A DNA stretch of 64,000 nucleotides, taken from positions 89,561 through 153,560 of the forward strand of contig VXYL01000054.1 in the NCBI GenBank assembly GCA_009846005.1. Direction: 5' to 3'. The notes under the pieces are model-generated. The model searched no databases. It was not told the DNA's origin and was given only the letters and a program-made list of their open reading frames with translations. The stretch is from Gammaproteobacteria bacterium. Its GTDB lineage: Bacteria > Pseudomonadota > Gammaproteobacteria > Pseudomonadales > Azotimanducaceae. Position numbers and translations under genes: made by a program. Below, one piece after another: positions 1 through 8,927 of this stretch (positions within the stretch are counted from its first letter, which is position 1; the number at the start of each line of letters is the position of its first letter).

Positions 1-1228
1 CATTCCCGGCATTCCCAACGCCCACTCCCATGCCCATCAAAGGCTGCTGGCCGGCCTCGCCGAGTCGGGCGCGGGCCGCGGCGACTTCATGCGCTGGCGC
101 GAGTTGATGTACCGCGCCATCGGGAATTTCGACCCGGACTCCTTCGAGGCGGTGGCGGCGTTGGCGTACATGGAGATGCTGAAGGCCGGCTACACGTCGG
201 TCGCGGAGTTCCACTACCTGCACCACGATGTGGATGGGTCTTCCTATTCGCAGCCGGCCGAGATGGGGCTGCGCTGCCTTGCCGCCGCCCGGGACACCGG
301 CATCGCCGTGACGCTCTTGCCTGTCCTCTATGCCTATGGCGGCTTCGGCGCATGTCCCCCAGACCCGGGACAGTCCCGATTCGTCTGTGACGCGGACGGA
401 TACATGGACATTTTCGTTGCGCTTTGCGACGCAGGGGAGCGCGTGTCGGGGCAGGGGGTCGGTTTCGCGCCGCATTCCCTGCGTGCGGTCGACGAAGGCC
501 TGATCCGGGACGTGCTGACCGCGGTGCGGCAGATCGAACCGGCTGCGCCTGCGCACATCCACGTCGCCGAGCAGCGTTCGGAGGTGGAAGCCTGTCTCGC
601 CTGGTGCGGTGCGCGTCCCGTGCAGCGCCTACTGGACGAAGTGGACATCGATTCCCGGTGGAACCTCGTTCATGCAACCCATATGAACGAGTCCGAGCGC
701 GAAGCGCTAGCGGCCACGGGCGCGACGGTCGTGGTATGCCCCACCACGGAAGCCAACCTGGGTGATGGCGTGTTTGGCGCCCGCGAGTGGCTGGAACTCG
801 ACGGCTCGTTCGCGGTCGGTTCCGATAGTCAGATTTCGATATCGCCCGCCGATGAACTCCGTCTCCTCGAATACGCGCAAAGGCTCGTGGCCGAGTCTCG
901 GTTGGTGCTGTTGCCGTCAGGGGGCGGTTCGGTGGGACGATTCCTGCTGGATTGCGCATGGGCGGGCGGCGCCGCGAGCCTCGGACAGCCGTGTGGCACC
1001 CTGGCGGAAGGCGCGCGGGCCGACGTCATCGTGTTGGACGAGGAGCATCCGGCCCTGGTAACGCGATCCGAAGACGACCTTCTCGATGCGTGGGTTTTCT
1101 CCGGCGGCCCGGGTTGCGTTCGCCATGTGTTCGTCGGGGGTCGGCAAGTTGTGGACGATCATCGCCACGTCAACGAGACCTCGATCATCAACCGCTACCG
1201 CGACGTTGCGGAGTGTCTGCTGCAATGA
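1..1228 (+). CDS. hutF: Formimidoylglutamate deiminase HutF (5' end outside window)
   Basis: Amidohydrolase that converts N-formimidoyl-L-glutamate to N-formyl-L-glutamate plus ammonia, step four of the five-step histidine route. The reading frame is open from base 2, so the true start lies upstream of the window and the ORF-track start at base 89 is internal. The first residues read PGIPNAHSHAHQR, the amidohydrolase metal-binding HxH. Later HIHVAEQ, HATHMN and VGSDSQ supply the further His and Asp ligands, in the expected order. The stop overlaps the next start (ATGA), so translation with hutH is coupled. HutU and HutI are expected upstream. The family assignment is firm; only the N-terminus is missing. 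Confidence 0.93.
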   Translation, partial: IPGIPNAHSHAHQRLLAGLAESGAGRGDFMRWRELMYRAIGNFDPDSFEAVAALAYMEMLKAGYTSVAEFHYLHHDVDGSSYSQPAEMGLRCLAAARDTGIAVTLLPVLYAYGGFGACPPDPGQSRFVCDADGYMDIFVALCDAGERVSGQGVGFAPHSLRAVDEGLIRDVLTAVRQIEPAAPAHIHVAEQRSEVEACLAWCGARPVQRLLDEVDIDSRWNLVHATHMNESEREALAATGATVVVCPTTEANLGDGVFGAREWLELDGSFAVGSDSQISISPADELRLLEYAQRLVAESRLVLLPSGGGSVGRFLLDCAWAGGAASLGQPCGTLAEGARADVIVLDEEHPALVTRSEDDLLDAWVFSGGPGCVRHVFVGGRQVVDDHRHVNETSIINRYRDVAECLLQ

Positions 1229-2772
1229 GCGAAGCGAATCCAACGGTATCCATCGTACTGGGCAACGGCCCACTCGGCCTTGACGCGATGGGCGCCGCGT
1301 TGGATGGCCCAATCACGGTAACGCTTCATCCCGATGCGTCGGCGCGGACCCAAGCAGCACACAGCGTTTTGCTGAAAACCGTCGAGCAGGACGCCGCGGT
1401 CTACGGGGCCAACACCGGGTTCGGACGGCTTGCGTTGAGGCGCATTCCCGCCGAGGACCTGCGAACGCTGCAGCTCAATCTGGTGCGCTCCCACGCCGCA
1501 GGCGTCGGCGACCCCATACCGGATGGTGTGGTTCGGCTTGCCATTCTGCTGAAGCTGAACAGCCTGGCGGCGGGGCATTCGGGTGTGTCGAAAGAACTGC
1601 TGGACTTGATCGCGGGTTGCATCAACGAAGAGGTGCTGCCGGTGGTCCCTTCACAGGGCTCCGTTGGCGCTTCGGGCGATCTCGCGCCGCTGGCCCACAC
1701 GGCATTGGTGTATGTGGGACGCGGTGAAGCCCGATTCCGAGGCAGTGTCTTGCCGGGGGATGAGGCGTTGCGCGCCGCCGGTCTGGCGCCATTGGAACTC
1801 GGACCCAAGGAAGGACTGGATCTCATCAACGGCACGCAGATCTCCGTGGCCCAGGCGCTCACCGGACTGATCGATGCCCGGCGCAACCTGCAATCCGCCG
1901 TGGTGGTGGGCGCGTTGTCGACGGATGCGTTCCAGGCGACGGATGCCTATGCCGATCCGCGCCTCAACGCCCTCAAACCCCATCCCGGCCAGGTTGCCGT
2001 GGCGGCGGCACAGCGCGGGTTGTTGACGGGTAGCGCGATCCGTGCGTCGCACCGGGACTGCGATCGGGTCCAGGATCCGTATTCGTTTCGCTGCCAGCCC
2101 CAGGTCATGGGCGCATGCCTCGATCTTATCGACAACGCCGAGCAGACGTTGCTCCGGGAGGCCAACGCGATCACCGAGAACCCGTTGGTGTTCGGTGATG
2201 GCGCCGAGGTCGTATCCGGGGGTAATTTCCACGGCCAAGCCGTGGCGTTCGCCGCAGACATGCTGGCACTGGCCATTGCGGAGACCGGATCCCTATCGGA
2301 ACGCCGAACCGCCGCGCTCGTTACCGGGGAGTTGAGCAGCCTGCCCCCGTTCCTCATGCCGGATCCGGGTCTTCACTCCGGCTTCATGCTCGCCCACGTC
2401 ACGGCGGCTGCGTTGGCCAGCGAGAACAAGCAACTAGCCACGCCAGCCAGCGTCGACAGCATTCCCACGTCGGCGAACCAGGAGGACCACGTGAGCATGT
2501 CCGCGCACGGATCGCGACGTCTGGCTCGGATGAACGACAACGTTGCGGCCATCATCGCGATCGAGTGGCTGGCGGCCGCCACCGGGGTGGATCTGCTCCG
2601 TCCTCTGAACTCCTCGGCGAGCCTTGAGCAGGTTCTCGCGCTGCTGCGCGCAGAGGTCCCCAAACGAACGGCGGACCGGGAGTTCGCCCCCGACATCGCC
2701 GCCGCCCGGGAGCTTGTGGAAGCCGGCGTCCTTGCGGAGTTCGCGAGCGGATTGGCGTCTCGGAACCCGTGA
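1225..2772 (+). CDS. hutH: Histidine ammonia-lyase HutH
   Basis: Cytoplasmic lyase that deaminates L-histidine to trans-urocanate, the entry step of histidine catabolism. The 515-aa product matches the usual family length. The Ala-Ser-Gly triad that cyclises into the MIO electrophile is visible in GSVGASGDLAPLAH near residue 150, and the active-site segment YGANTGFG lies near residue 56. The ORF track opens this frame at 952, but the ATG at 1225 overlapping the hutF stop (ATGA) gives the canonical N-terminus; the extra residues upstream are hutF in another frame. The stop overlaps the GTG of hutG, so the three genes form one tightly coupled operon. Confidence 0.95.
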   Translation: MSEANPTVSIVLGNGPLGLDAMGAALDGPITVTLHPDASARTQAAHSVLLKTVEQDAAVYGANTGFGRLALRRIPAEDLRTLQLNLVRSHAAGVGDPIPDGVVRLAILLKLNSLAAGHSGVSKELLDLIAGCINEEVLPVVPSQGSVGASGDLAPLAHTALVYVGRGEARFRGSVLPGDEALRAAGLAPLELGPKEGLDLINGTQISVAQALTGLIDARRNLQSAVVVGALSTDAFQATDAYADPRLNALKPHPGQVAVAAAQRGLLTGSAIRASHRDCDRVQDPYSFRCQPQVMGACLDLIDNAEQTLLREANAITENPLVFGDGAEVVSGGNFHGQAVAFAADMLALAIAETGSLSERRTAALVTGELSSLPPFLMPDPGLHSGFMLAHVTAAALASENKQLATPASVDSIPTSANQEDHVSMSAHGSRRLARMNDNVAAIIAIEWLAAATGVDLLRPLNSSASLEQVLALLRAEVPKRTADREFAPDIAAARELVEAGVLAEFASGLASRNP

Positions 2773-3587
2773 CACCTGCTGACCTCTACGCCTGCGAGCG
2801 GGGGACCACCGCGCTGATTCTCTCCATACCCCATTCGGGACTGCTGCTCCCGGACGGCATGGCGGAGCGCCTGACGCCGGCTTCGAGGACGTTGCCGGAT
2901 ACCGACTGGCGGGTGGATGAACTCTACGACTTCGCGGCGGACTTGGGTGCCACCGTCCTGAGGGCGAACTACAGCCGCTACGTCGTGGACCTGAACCGGC
3001 CGCCCGACGGCGCATCCCTGTATCCCGGTCGCCCCGTTACCGGCATCTGTCCGTTGGAGTTGTTCAACGGCGAACCGATCTACCGAGGCGGGTGCGAACC
3101 CGACGCCCGCGAGATCGAGCGGCGACGGGTCACCTACTGGCAGCCGTTCCACGACCGGTTGGAGGCCGAGTTGGCAAGGGTAGGCGAACGCCTCGGACAC
3201 GCCATCCTCTACGACTGCCACTCCATCGCCCCGATCGTTCCCAGGCTGTTCGATGGCCGCCTTCCCGCGCTGAATCTCGGCACCAACCACGGTTTTAGTT
3301 GCGCTCACGCCATCCAGGATGTCGTCGTCGAACAGCTAGCGTCCAGCGGCTACGCCCATGCCGTCAACGGCCGCTTCATCGGCGGCTACATCACGCGCCA
3401 CTACGGCGAGCCTGAGCGGGGCCGGCACGTGCTGCAGATGGAGATTGCCCAGGATGCCTACATGGACGGGACGACACCCGAGTCCTACAACCCCCTGAAG
3501 GCCGTTGCGCTCAAGGCCAAACTGCGCCGCCTCCTCGGTTCGTTGACTGGTTTGGCGTCGAGCGAGGTGCTCGATCAAGTACACTGA
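2769..3587 (+). CDS. hutG: N-formylglutamate amidohydrolase HutG
   Basis: Hydrolyses N-formyl-L-glutamate to glutamate and formate, the last step of the HutF-type histidine pathway. The 272-aa protein carries the family signatures SIPHSG near the N-terminus, DTDWRVDELYDF, a DLNRPP segment and YDCHS. The start is GTG, overlapping the hutH stop (GTGA). Having HutF and this enzyme together shows the deiminase/amidohydrolase branch rather than the one-step formiminoglutamase branch. The operon appears to end here: the next gene starts 28 bases downstream on the same strand and encodes an unrelated membrane protein. Confidence 0.92.
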   Translation: MTPADLYACERGTTALILSIPHSGLLLPDGMAERLTPASRTLPDTDWRVDELYDFAADLGATVLRANYSRYVVDLNRPPDGASLYPGRPVTGICPLELFNGEPIYRGGCEPDAREIERRRVTYWQPFHDRLEAELARVGERLGHAILYDCHSIAPIVPRLFDGRLPALNLGTNHGFSCAHAIQDVVVEQLASSGYAHAVNGRFIGGYITRHYGEPERGRHVLQMEIAQDAYMDGTTPESYNPLKAVALKAKLRRLLGSLTGLASSEVLDQVH

Positions 3588-3615
3588 CCGGCCGCGAACG
3601 GATCCTGAGTAGGCG

Positions 3616-4674
3616 ATGGAGGAGCAAGACCCGGTCCCGACTCCGCGGATGCACTGGACCCGGCTCGTGCTGGGTCGGGGCCACCCGATCATCATCATTG
3701 GCGTGCTGGCCGCGGTTGGCGCTGCCATTTGCTGGTTCTCGCTCCAGAGAATCTCCTTGCTTACGCAAACGCCGACCCGTTACGAAATGGAATTGGAGGT
3801 CGCCACCGAGGGATGCGATGACCGCAGATTGGCGGTGTTCGGAGACATCGGCTCATTCGGTGCTTCGTACTTCGAATTCAGGTTCTTCGACGACGACGAC
3901 AGACCATTGTTCGTCGAAGGGTGCCGGGTGCGATCGATTCTTCTGCGAAGCAATCTAGATCTGCAGCCGGCGCGCTCTTGGGACGGCTCGCTGACGTTGG
4001 TCCGCGTAACGGGAATGGACCCGGATCTCCATATGGACCAAGCCAACGGGGAGGCGGGGCCTAGTCTGCCCCTAAATAGGGCGGAGACTTTCGGAGCTTC
4101 GATTGTCGGCAGCGACCTCAGTGTAATCAGTGGAGGCGACTCGACGGGGTCCGGACTTTCGTTTTTGAGGAGTGTCGACGAGGACATTCGACGCCGGGAT
4201 ACCGGACGAGCGCATATCCGCTATGAAGTCGCGTTCCATGAGAAGTGGCAGCCGATCCTCCTAACTTGGAGCTTTGAGATCCCTGAAAACGTAAGGACCT
4301 ATGTCAGTCTTCGGGGCCATCAGCGTTCTCCTCGATTGCCTGTGGGCCAAGATGGCCCGGCGGACGGCGGCCGGCCTGCGATGACATACGATGACCTGGA
4401 CATGTCCGTGTCCTTCAGGACGGACGAGGTGTTGCTCGTTCGGGGTCTGATGTCGGATTCGGGCGATGCCGTGAGCGTTTACGGCTATCTCCGGTTCGGC
4501 CTCGAGAATAGCGATGCGGAGAGTAAGCGGGAGAGCGGAAACGTCCGGTTCTCCGCGATCCTGGGCATCGGTATCGCGCTGATCGTCGAAGCCTTCGTGA
4601 TACTCCTTGCCCTTGGTGTCCGCGCGCTGGCGGCGAGGCTGGGTGTTGCCGGAAAGGCGGTTCCGGCGGACTGA
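3616..4674 (+). CDS. Two-TM membrane protein of unknown function
   Basis: I do not recognise this 352-aa protein. It has one hydrophobic segment near residues 22-42 (HPIIIIGVLAAVGAAICWF) and a second near 310-335 (ILGIGIALIVEAFVILLAL). Between them lies a soluble region of about 260 residues, rich in acidic residues and beta-prone, with two cysteines (EGCDD, EGCRV) that could pair. The topology suggests a periplasmic domain held by two helices. It follows hutG by 28 bases but has no obvious link to histidine use. Codon use resembles that of the neighbours, with a somewhat lower-GC central stretch. A real gene by length and composition; function unknown. Confidence 0.72.
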   Translation: MEEQDPVPTPRMHWTRLVLGRGHPIIIIGVLAAVGAAICWFSLQRISLLTQTPTRYEMELEVATEGCDDRRLAVFGDIGSFGASYFEFRFFDDDDRPLFVEGCRVRSILLRSNLDLQPARSWDGSLTLVRVTGMDPDLHMDQANGEAGPSLPLNRAETFGASIVGSDLSVISGGDSTGSGLSFLRSVDEDIRRRDTGRAHIRYEVAFHEKWQPILLTWSFEIPENVRTYVSLRGHQRSPRLPVGQDGPADGGRPAMTYDDLDMSVSFRTDEVLLVRGLMSDSGDAVSVYGYLRFGLENSDAESKRESGNVRFSAILGIGIALIVEAFVILLALGVRALAARLGVAGKAVPAD

Positions 4675-4746
4675 TTCTGACGCCGCCAAGCCCACGTTTC
4701 GGCCGGACCCCGGGTGTGCGGGAGTCCGGCCAATACGTGGCCTGAC

Positions 4747-5502
4747 TTAGGGCCGCGTCCCGTGGATGTCGTAGGGGAACATCGCGGGATCCGCGCCATG
4801 CGATGCAGCGAGACGGCGCATCCACTCCCTGTCGTCATCGACTCGGACGTCGTAAGAGGTGTCCTCGGTCGACGAGAGCCCTGTCAGGTAGCGCAAGGCA
4901 TCGACGGACGGCGGACTGCCCGCGAACAGGAGTACGGCCACTGCGACGAGGAAGTGTCGTTCGTCGACGGCGTCGCCGTGCAACTCGGCTTCGGCTCTTG
5001 CCAACTCCAGCAGTTCGCCCGTGTAGATTTCGTCCACCGACTCGAGGGGACACTCGGCGACCGGGTTGTCGTTGCGCCGCGCGCCACGCGCTCGTTCGCC
5101 TCTCGCCATCCATGCTTCGTGACGGTTGGCGCCGAACGTCACCTCGGCGTTCATGCCCAGAATCTCGACGGTGTCTTCCCGCACCTCCCGCGCGTCGAGC
5201 CCCAGCATCTCGAGCCATCCGGATACTGGCGGGCCGAGATCGAGGAAAGCAAGTGCGATGTGGAAATGGTCGCAGCGGGTGTCTCCGCGGTTCCGCGCCT
5301 CGGCCTCCGCCTTGGTGAGCAATGAGACGAGCCAAGGATGGCCCTCGACCCAATCCGGCCACAGGCCTGGTTGCAGTTGGTTGGTTGTGTTGGTCATTTC
5401 GTAGTCCTCGGTATGGAAGTACCGACGAGCCGACGAATAGGACTCACCCGTCTTGCGCATGCGTGCGCGTACCAGTCGTTTGAGGGAATTGCGCGCGGTC
5501 AT
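4747..5502 (-). CDS. Stand-alone Clp N-terminal-like (ClpR) repeat protein
   Basis: A 251-aa cytoplasmic protein. The N-terminus (SLKRLVRARMRKTGESYSSARR, about residues 6-27) matches a basic helix seen at the start of many small bacterial proteins. Two helical repeats follow: about 60-115 (LLTKAEAEARNRGD... DHFHIALAFLDL) and about 160-205 (ELLELARAEAELHGDAVDERHFLVAVAVLL). These resemble the paired repeats of the Clp/Hsp100 N-domain, which binds substrates or adaptors. No AAA+ module, Walker A or Walker B is present, so it is not a chaperone ATPase. The ATG at 5502 was preferred to the TTG at 5514. It is transcribed away from the hydrolase at 5707. The Clp-N assignment is by pattern and only moderately certain. 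Confidence 0.62.
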   Translation of the reverse strand: MTARNSLKRLVRARMRKTGESYSSARRYFHTEDYEMTNTTNQLQPGLWPDWVEGHPWLVSLLTKAEAEARNRGDTRCDHFHIALAFLDLGPPVSGWLEMLGLDAREVREDTVEILGMNAEVTFGANRHEAWMARGERARGARRNDNPVAECPLESVDEIYTGELLELARAEAELHGDAVDERHFLVAVAVLLFAGSPPSVDALRYLTGLSSTEDTSYDVRVDDDREWMRRLAASHGADPAMFPYDIHGTRP

Positions 5503-5530
5503 CGGTCTACCCAATCAGCCCCGGGTCCGA

Positions 5531-5622
5531 CTTCCCCAGCAAGCCCGCCAGGGCGGGTTTACGATGACGCTTCGAGGACACACGCCCCCTTTACCTCCTT
5601 TTACTCGGCCTTGCTGGGGAAG
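5531..5622. repeat. 13-bp perfect inverted repeat in a divergent intergenic region
   Basis: CTTCCCCAGCAAG at 5531-5543 reappears exactly inverted as CTTGCTGGGGAAG at 5610-5622. The 66-base spacer begins with a small hairpin (CCCGCC/GGGCGGG). The pair lies between divergent genes (starts at 5502 and 5707). It could be a paired operator or the remains of a small insertion. Confidence 0.6.
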
Positions 5623-5706
5623 GCCGGACGAGGTCAGGCGCGAAGCACGCTCGACCCGTACCATAGCAGACCTGATGAACTTCCGCGCCAGCGACTTCGG
5701 ACAAAG

Positions 5707-7284
5707 ATGACGACTTCCTACAACGGTATCGCGTTACCTGGCGAGTGGCCGCCTAGTGACATCGGCGTCGGCGACGATCCGTTGCCGGTTCCCTACCTGT
5801 CGAGTCCGCCGGCGGTCATTCCCGTGGATGTGGGCCGGCAGTTGTTCGTCGACGATTTCCTGATCGAGTCCACGACGCTAGAACGCGTCTACCACGCCGC
5901 CAAGGTCCACGACGCCGCGCCGGTGCTCTCGCCGGAGACCGAGTTGGAACTGAACCGCGGCCAATGCCCCGTCGCGGCGCCGTTCAACGACGGCGCCTGG
6001 TACGACCCGGCGGACGGCACCTTCAAGCTCTTCTACATGGCCGGTTGGTACGACGGCGCGGCAATGGCTATGAGCGACGACGGCATCAACTGGCGGCGCC
6101 CGAAACTAGACGCCGTCCCGGGCACGAATGCCGTGATCCCCCGCCCGCCGGATCATCTTCGAGACGGCGCGATGGTCTGGCTGGACCACGACGCCGCACC
6201 GGAAGAACGCTTCAAGATGTTCGTCTATTGGCGCTGGATCGGGCATCGCCAGGGCGGCAAGGTCTACACCTCGCCAGACGGTATTCGCTGGGCGGAACGC
6301 GGGATGACCTCGCCCAGCGGCGACAACACCACGTTTTTCTACAACCCGTTTCGGCGCAAGTTCGTGTTCAGCATCCGCCACAAATGGCAACGGCGCGCCC
6401 GGTCGTACCACGAACACGACGACTTTCTGCGCGTGTCCCCCTGGCGCGATGACGACCCCGTTCGTTGGGCTCGCACCGACCGCCTCGACCGGCCGGACCC
6501 GCTTGTCGGCATTGCGCCGCAACTCTACGACCTCAATGCCGTGGCCTACGAGAGTCTCATGCTCGGTGCGTTCGCGATCTTCCACGGGCCCGAGAACGAC
6601 CGCGCCGCCGAGTTGGGCCGCCCGAAAATCAACGACCTGCAGCTAGCCTACAGCCGCGACGGGTTCCATTGGCATCGGCCCCACCGGGAAGCCTTTATCG
6701 GCGCTAGCCGCCGGTGGGGAAGCTGGAACTACGGCTATATCCACGCGTCGGGCGGTGTCTGCCTAGTGGTTGGCGACGAACTGTGGTTCTACTACGGCGC
6801 GTTTTCCGGTCAGGGCTCCGTTTTCAAGCCCGGTGAATCTGGGGACTACCCCCACGACAACGCCATGTACGCCGGCGGCCACACGGGTCTTGCGACCCTG
6901 CGTCGCGACGGCTTCGCGTCCATGGAAACGGACGGGGAGGGCGAATTGGTGACGCGACCCCTCAAGTTTTCGGGCAAGTGTCTGTTCGTGAACATCGATG
7001 CGCCAGGCGGCGAACTGCGGGTCGAGGTGACCGATCAGCGCGGCAACGTCATCGAACCGTTTTCGCTCGCCAATTGCCGACCGGTGCGTGCCGACAGCAC
7101 GCGCGAACGCGTGGCGTGGAATGGCGGTGAATTGGCGACGTTGGCAGGCCGTGAGGTCCGGTTCCGTTTCCACCTGCGCCGCGGCAGGTTGTACGCGTTC
7201 TGGGTGAGTCCGTCGGATCGCGGCGTCAGCCGGGGTTTCGTCGCCGCCGGCGGCCCGGGCTTTTCGGGCCCGGTGGACGAGTGA
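5707..7284 (+). CDS. GH32/43-like five-bladed propeller glycoside hydrolase family protein
   Basis: A 525-aa protein with the layout of the GH32/43/68-like propeller proteins common in polysaccharide-degrading marine bacteria. It begins with QLFVDDFLIES. Repeated blades contain AWYDPADGTFKLFYMAGW, MAMSDDGINW, KVYTSPDGIRWAERG and LAYSRDGFHWHRP (Asp-Gly-x-x-Trp blade corners), and a C-terminal beta-sandwich follows. No signal peptide is seen from ATG 5707, so it is predicted to be cytoplasmic. The ORF track extends to 5338, but that part lies over the divergent gene, and ATG 5707 starts a typical N-terminus. It faces the GH29 fucosidase tail-to-tail. Substrate unknown; the exact GH family would need a profile search. 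Confidence 0.75.
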   Translation: MTTSYNGIALPGEWPPSDIGVGDDPLPVPYLSSPPAVIPVDVGRQLFVDDFLIESTTLERVYHAAKVHDAAPVLSPETELELNRGQCPVAAPFNDGAWYDPADGTFKLFYMAGWYDGAAMAMSDDGINWRRPKLDAVPGTNAVIPRPPDHLRDGAMVWLDHDAAPEERFKMFVYWRWIGHRQGGKVYTSPDGIRWAERGMTSPSGDNTTFFYNPFRRKFVFSIRHKWQRRARSYHEHDDFLRVSPWRDDDPVRWARTDRLDRPDPLVGIAPQLYDLNAVAYESLMLGAFAIFHGPENDRAAELGRPKINDLQLAYSRDGFHWHRPHREAFIGASRRWGSWNYGYIHASGGVCLVVGDELWFYYGAFSGQGSVFKPGESGDYPHDNAMYAGGHTGLATLRRDGFASMETDGEGELVTRPLKFSGKCLFVNIDAPGGELRVEVTDQRGNVIEPFSLANCRPVRADSTRERVAWNGGELATLAGREVRFRFHLRRGRLYAFWVSPSDRGVSRGFVAAGGPGFSGPVDE

Positions 7285-7348
7285 TTAGCGGACCGGCTTT
7301 GGGGGCGCTCGCATGGCCAAATCCATAACCCGTTGAATCGCTTGGCTC

Positions 7349-7427
7349 GTAGGGGCGACCCTTGTGGTCGCCCGCGCCGGGCATGCTGGCTTGCTGAACA
7401 ACGGGACGGGACAAGCCCGTCCCCTAC
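7349..7427. repeat. GTAGGGG palindrome pair (B forward, A reverse)
   Basis: A B-type unit at 7349-7378 (stem GGGCGACC, loop CTTGT, stem GGTCGCCC) faces an inverted A-type unit at 7402-7427 (stem GGGACGGG, loop CTTGT). It lies between the convergent 3' ends of the GH32-like and GH29 genes. Confidence 0.85.
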
Positions 7428-7457
7428 GGTCCGTGGCCCCGGTCGTGCTGTGGGGAG

Positions 7458-8903
7458 CTAGAAAGGGTCTTTTCTCTCGATCCGGTAGACGTAGGCCAAG
7501 TCGCAGGGCTTGTCCTTCGGCCTTTGGATCTCGAGGCCGTTCTCGCCGAGGCTCCACGTCAGTTGTTCGTCGGACCCCAACATGGTCACGGACTGGATCT
7601 CGCCTGCGTTCAATCGCCGCAGCGATTTGATGGTGGAAATCTCTTCGGGCCAGCCTAGGCAGGTGGCGTAGATGCAACTGTCGGTGCAGGTGAAACGGTA
7701 GTCCTCCGCCGTGTATTCCACCTCGTGGCGTTCGCTGAACATGCCGCTCTCGGTCATTTCCGTCGGACCCTCGCCGGACGCGACCCACGGCGTCGTGCCG
7801 TAGATCGCCTCGCCGTTGACCTTCAGCCAGTTCCCCATGGCAACGAGTCTCTCCTTGGCTTCGTCCGGAATAGTGCCGTCCGCCTTCGGCCCGACATTGA
7901 GGAGTAGGTAGCCGTTCTTGCTGACGTTGTCGACGAGGTTGTGTACCAATGCGCTCGCATTCTTGAAGCCCGCATCGGAGACGAACGACCAGGCCCCCTG
8001 GTCGTCGATTGACGTGTCCGTGATCCAGTCGTAGTAGGTGAGGCGGTCCATGCGACCGAGTTCGTAGTCGACCAGGGCGACGCCGGGGACAAGGTCATGG
8101 GTTTTGTAGGTGACGGCTAGCTCCGTTCCCCACTCCTGCTCCTTGTTGTAGTAGTCCGCCAGCATCTTCTTCTTGAAGTCCTCCTGCACGAAGTTCAATC
8201 CGAAGTCGAACCACATCAGATCGGGCCGGTAACTCTCGACAACCTCGTCGATCTTGGCGCGCCAGAAGTCGTGGAACTCCCGGCCCGGGCGGTCTTGTAG
8301 CAGCCACTCGCTGCGTCGGTCGTCCGCGCCGCCGCCCAGTCCATCGAGGTTGTGCATGGGCCCGTAGAGTCCGGCGAACTCGGGGTTGGACACATCGCAA
8401 TCACGCCGCCAGTGGGGAAAGAACCACCACTGCTCGAAGTGGTGGAAGGCGGTCATGAAGCGCAGTCCCTGGCCGCGGATCGCCTTTTCCAGTTCGCCGA
8501 CGACATCCCGCTTGGGCCCCATTCGCGCGGCGTTCCACTCGTTCACGGTGCTATCCCAGAGGGAGAACCCGTCGTGGTGCTCGGCGACCGGTCCCGCGAA
8601 TTTCGCCCCGGCCGACTTGAACAGCTCCGCCCATTCCTCGGCATCGAACTTCTCGGCGGTGAACCGGGGAATGAAGTCCTTGTAGCCGAACGCCGACGCG
8701 CCCCCGTAGGTCCGCTCGTGATGGTCGTATTGCGAGTTTCCGGGACGGTACATGTTGTGCGGATACCAGGTGCCGTTGGGTCCGCACGCAGGGACGCTGT
8801 AGATGCCCCAATGGGTGTAGATCCCGAACTTCGATTCGCGCAGCCACTGCGGCGTTCTGTGGTTCTTGAGCGATTGCCAGGTGGGTTCGTATTGCTTGTC
8901 CAT
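7458..8903 (-). CDS. Alpha-L-fucosidase (GH29)
   Basis: A 481-aa GH29 glycosidase that removes terminal alpha-L-fucose by a retaining mechanism. Family signatures are present in order: WLRESKFGIYTHWGIYSVP near the N-terminus, GAKFAGPVAEHHDGFSLWDS, and LMWFDFG near residue 230, whose Asp is the expected nucleophile. The stretch GYLLLNVGPKADGTIP is the usual end of the catalytic domain, and a small beta domain follows. No signal peptide is visible, so a cytoplasmic enzyme acting on imported fucosides is likely. A Shine-Dalgarno-like AAGAGG precedes the ATG. The gene lies 24 bases downstream of the Nramp-like carrier on the same strand, so the carrier may import its substrate (inference). Confidence 0.92.
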   Translation of the reverse strand: MDKQYEPTWQSLKNHRTPQWLRESKFGIYTHWGIYSVPACGPNGTWYPHNMYRPGNSQYDHHERTYGGASAFGYKDFIPRFTAEKFDAEEWAELFKSAGAKFAGPVAEHHDGFSLWDSTVNEWNAARMGPKRDVVGELEKAIRGQGLRFMTAFHHFEQWWFFPHWRRDCDVSNPEFAGLYGPMHNLDGLGGGADDRRSEWLLQDRPGREFHDFWRAKIDEVVESYRPDLMWFDFGLNFVQEDFKKKMLADYYNKEQEWGTELAVTYKTHDLVPGVALVDYELGRMDRLTYYDWITDTSIDDQGAWSFVSDAGFKNASALVHNLVDNVSKNGYLLLNVGPKADGTIPDEAKERLVAMGNWLKVNGEAIYGTTPWVASGEGPTEMTESGMFSERHEVEYTAEDYRFTCTDSCIYATCLGWPEEISTIKSLRRLNAGEIQSVTMLGSDEQLTWSLGENGLEIQRPKDKPCDLAYVYRIERKDPF

Positions 8904-8927
8904 GGGGTCCTCTTTTTCGAATGCAGG

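Noticed and set aside
2373-3308. 311-aa minus-strand ORF
   Set aside because: Antisense to hutH and hutG, both with conserved motifs.
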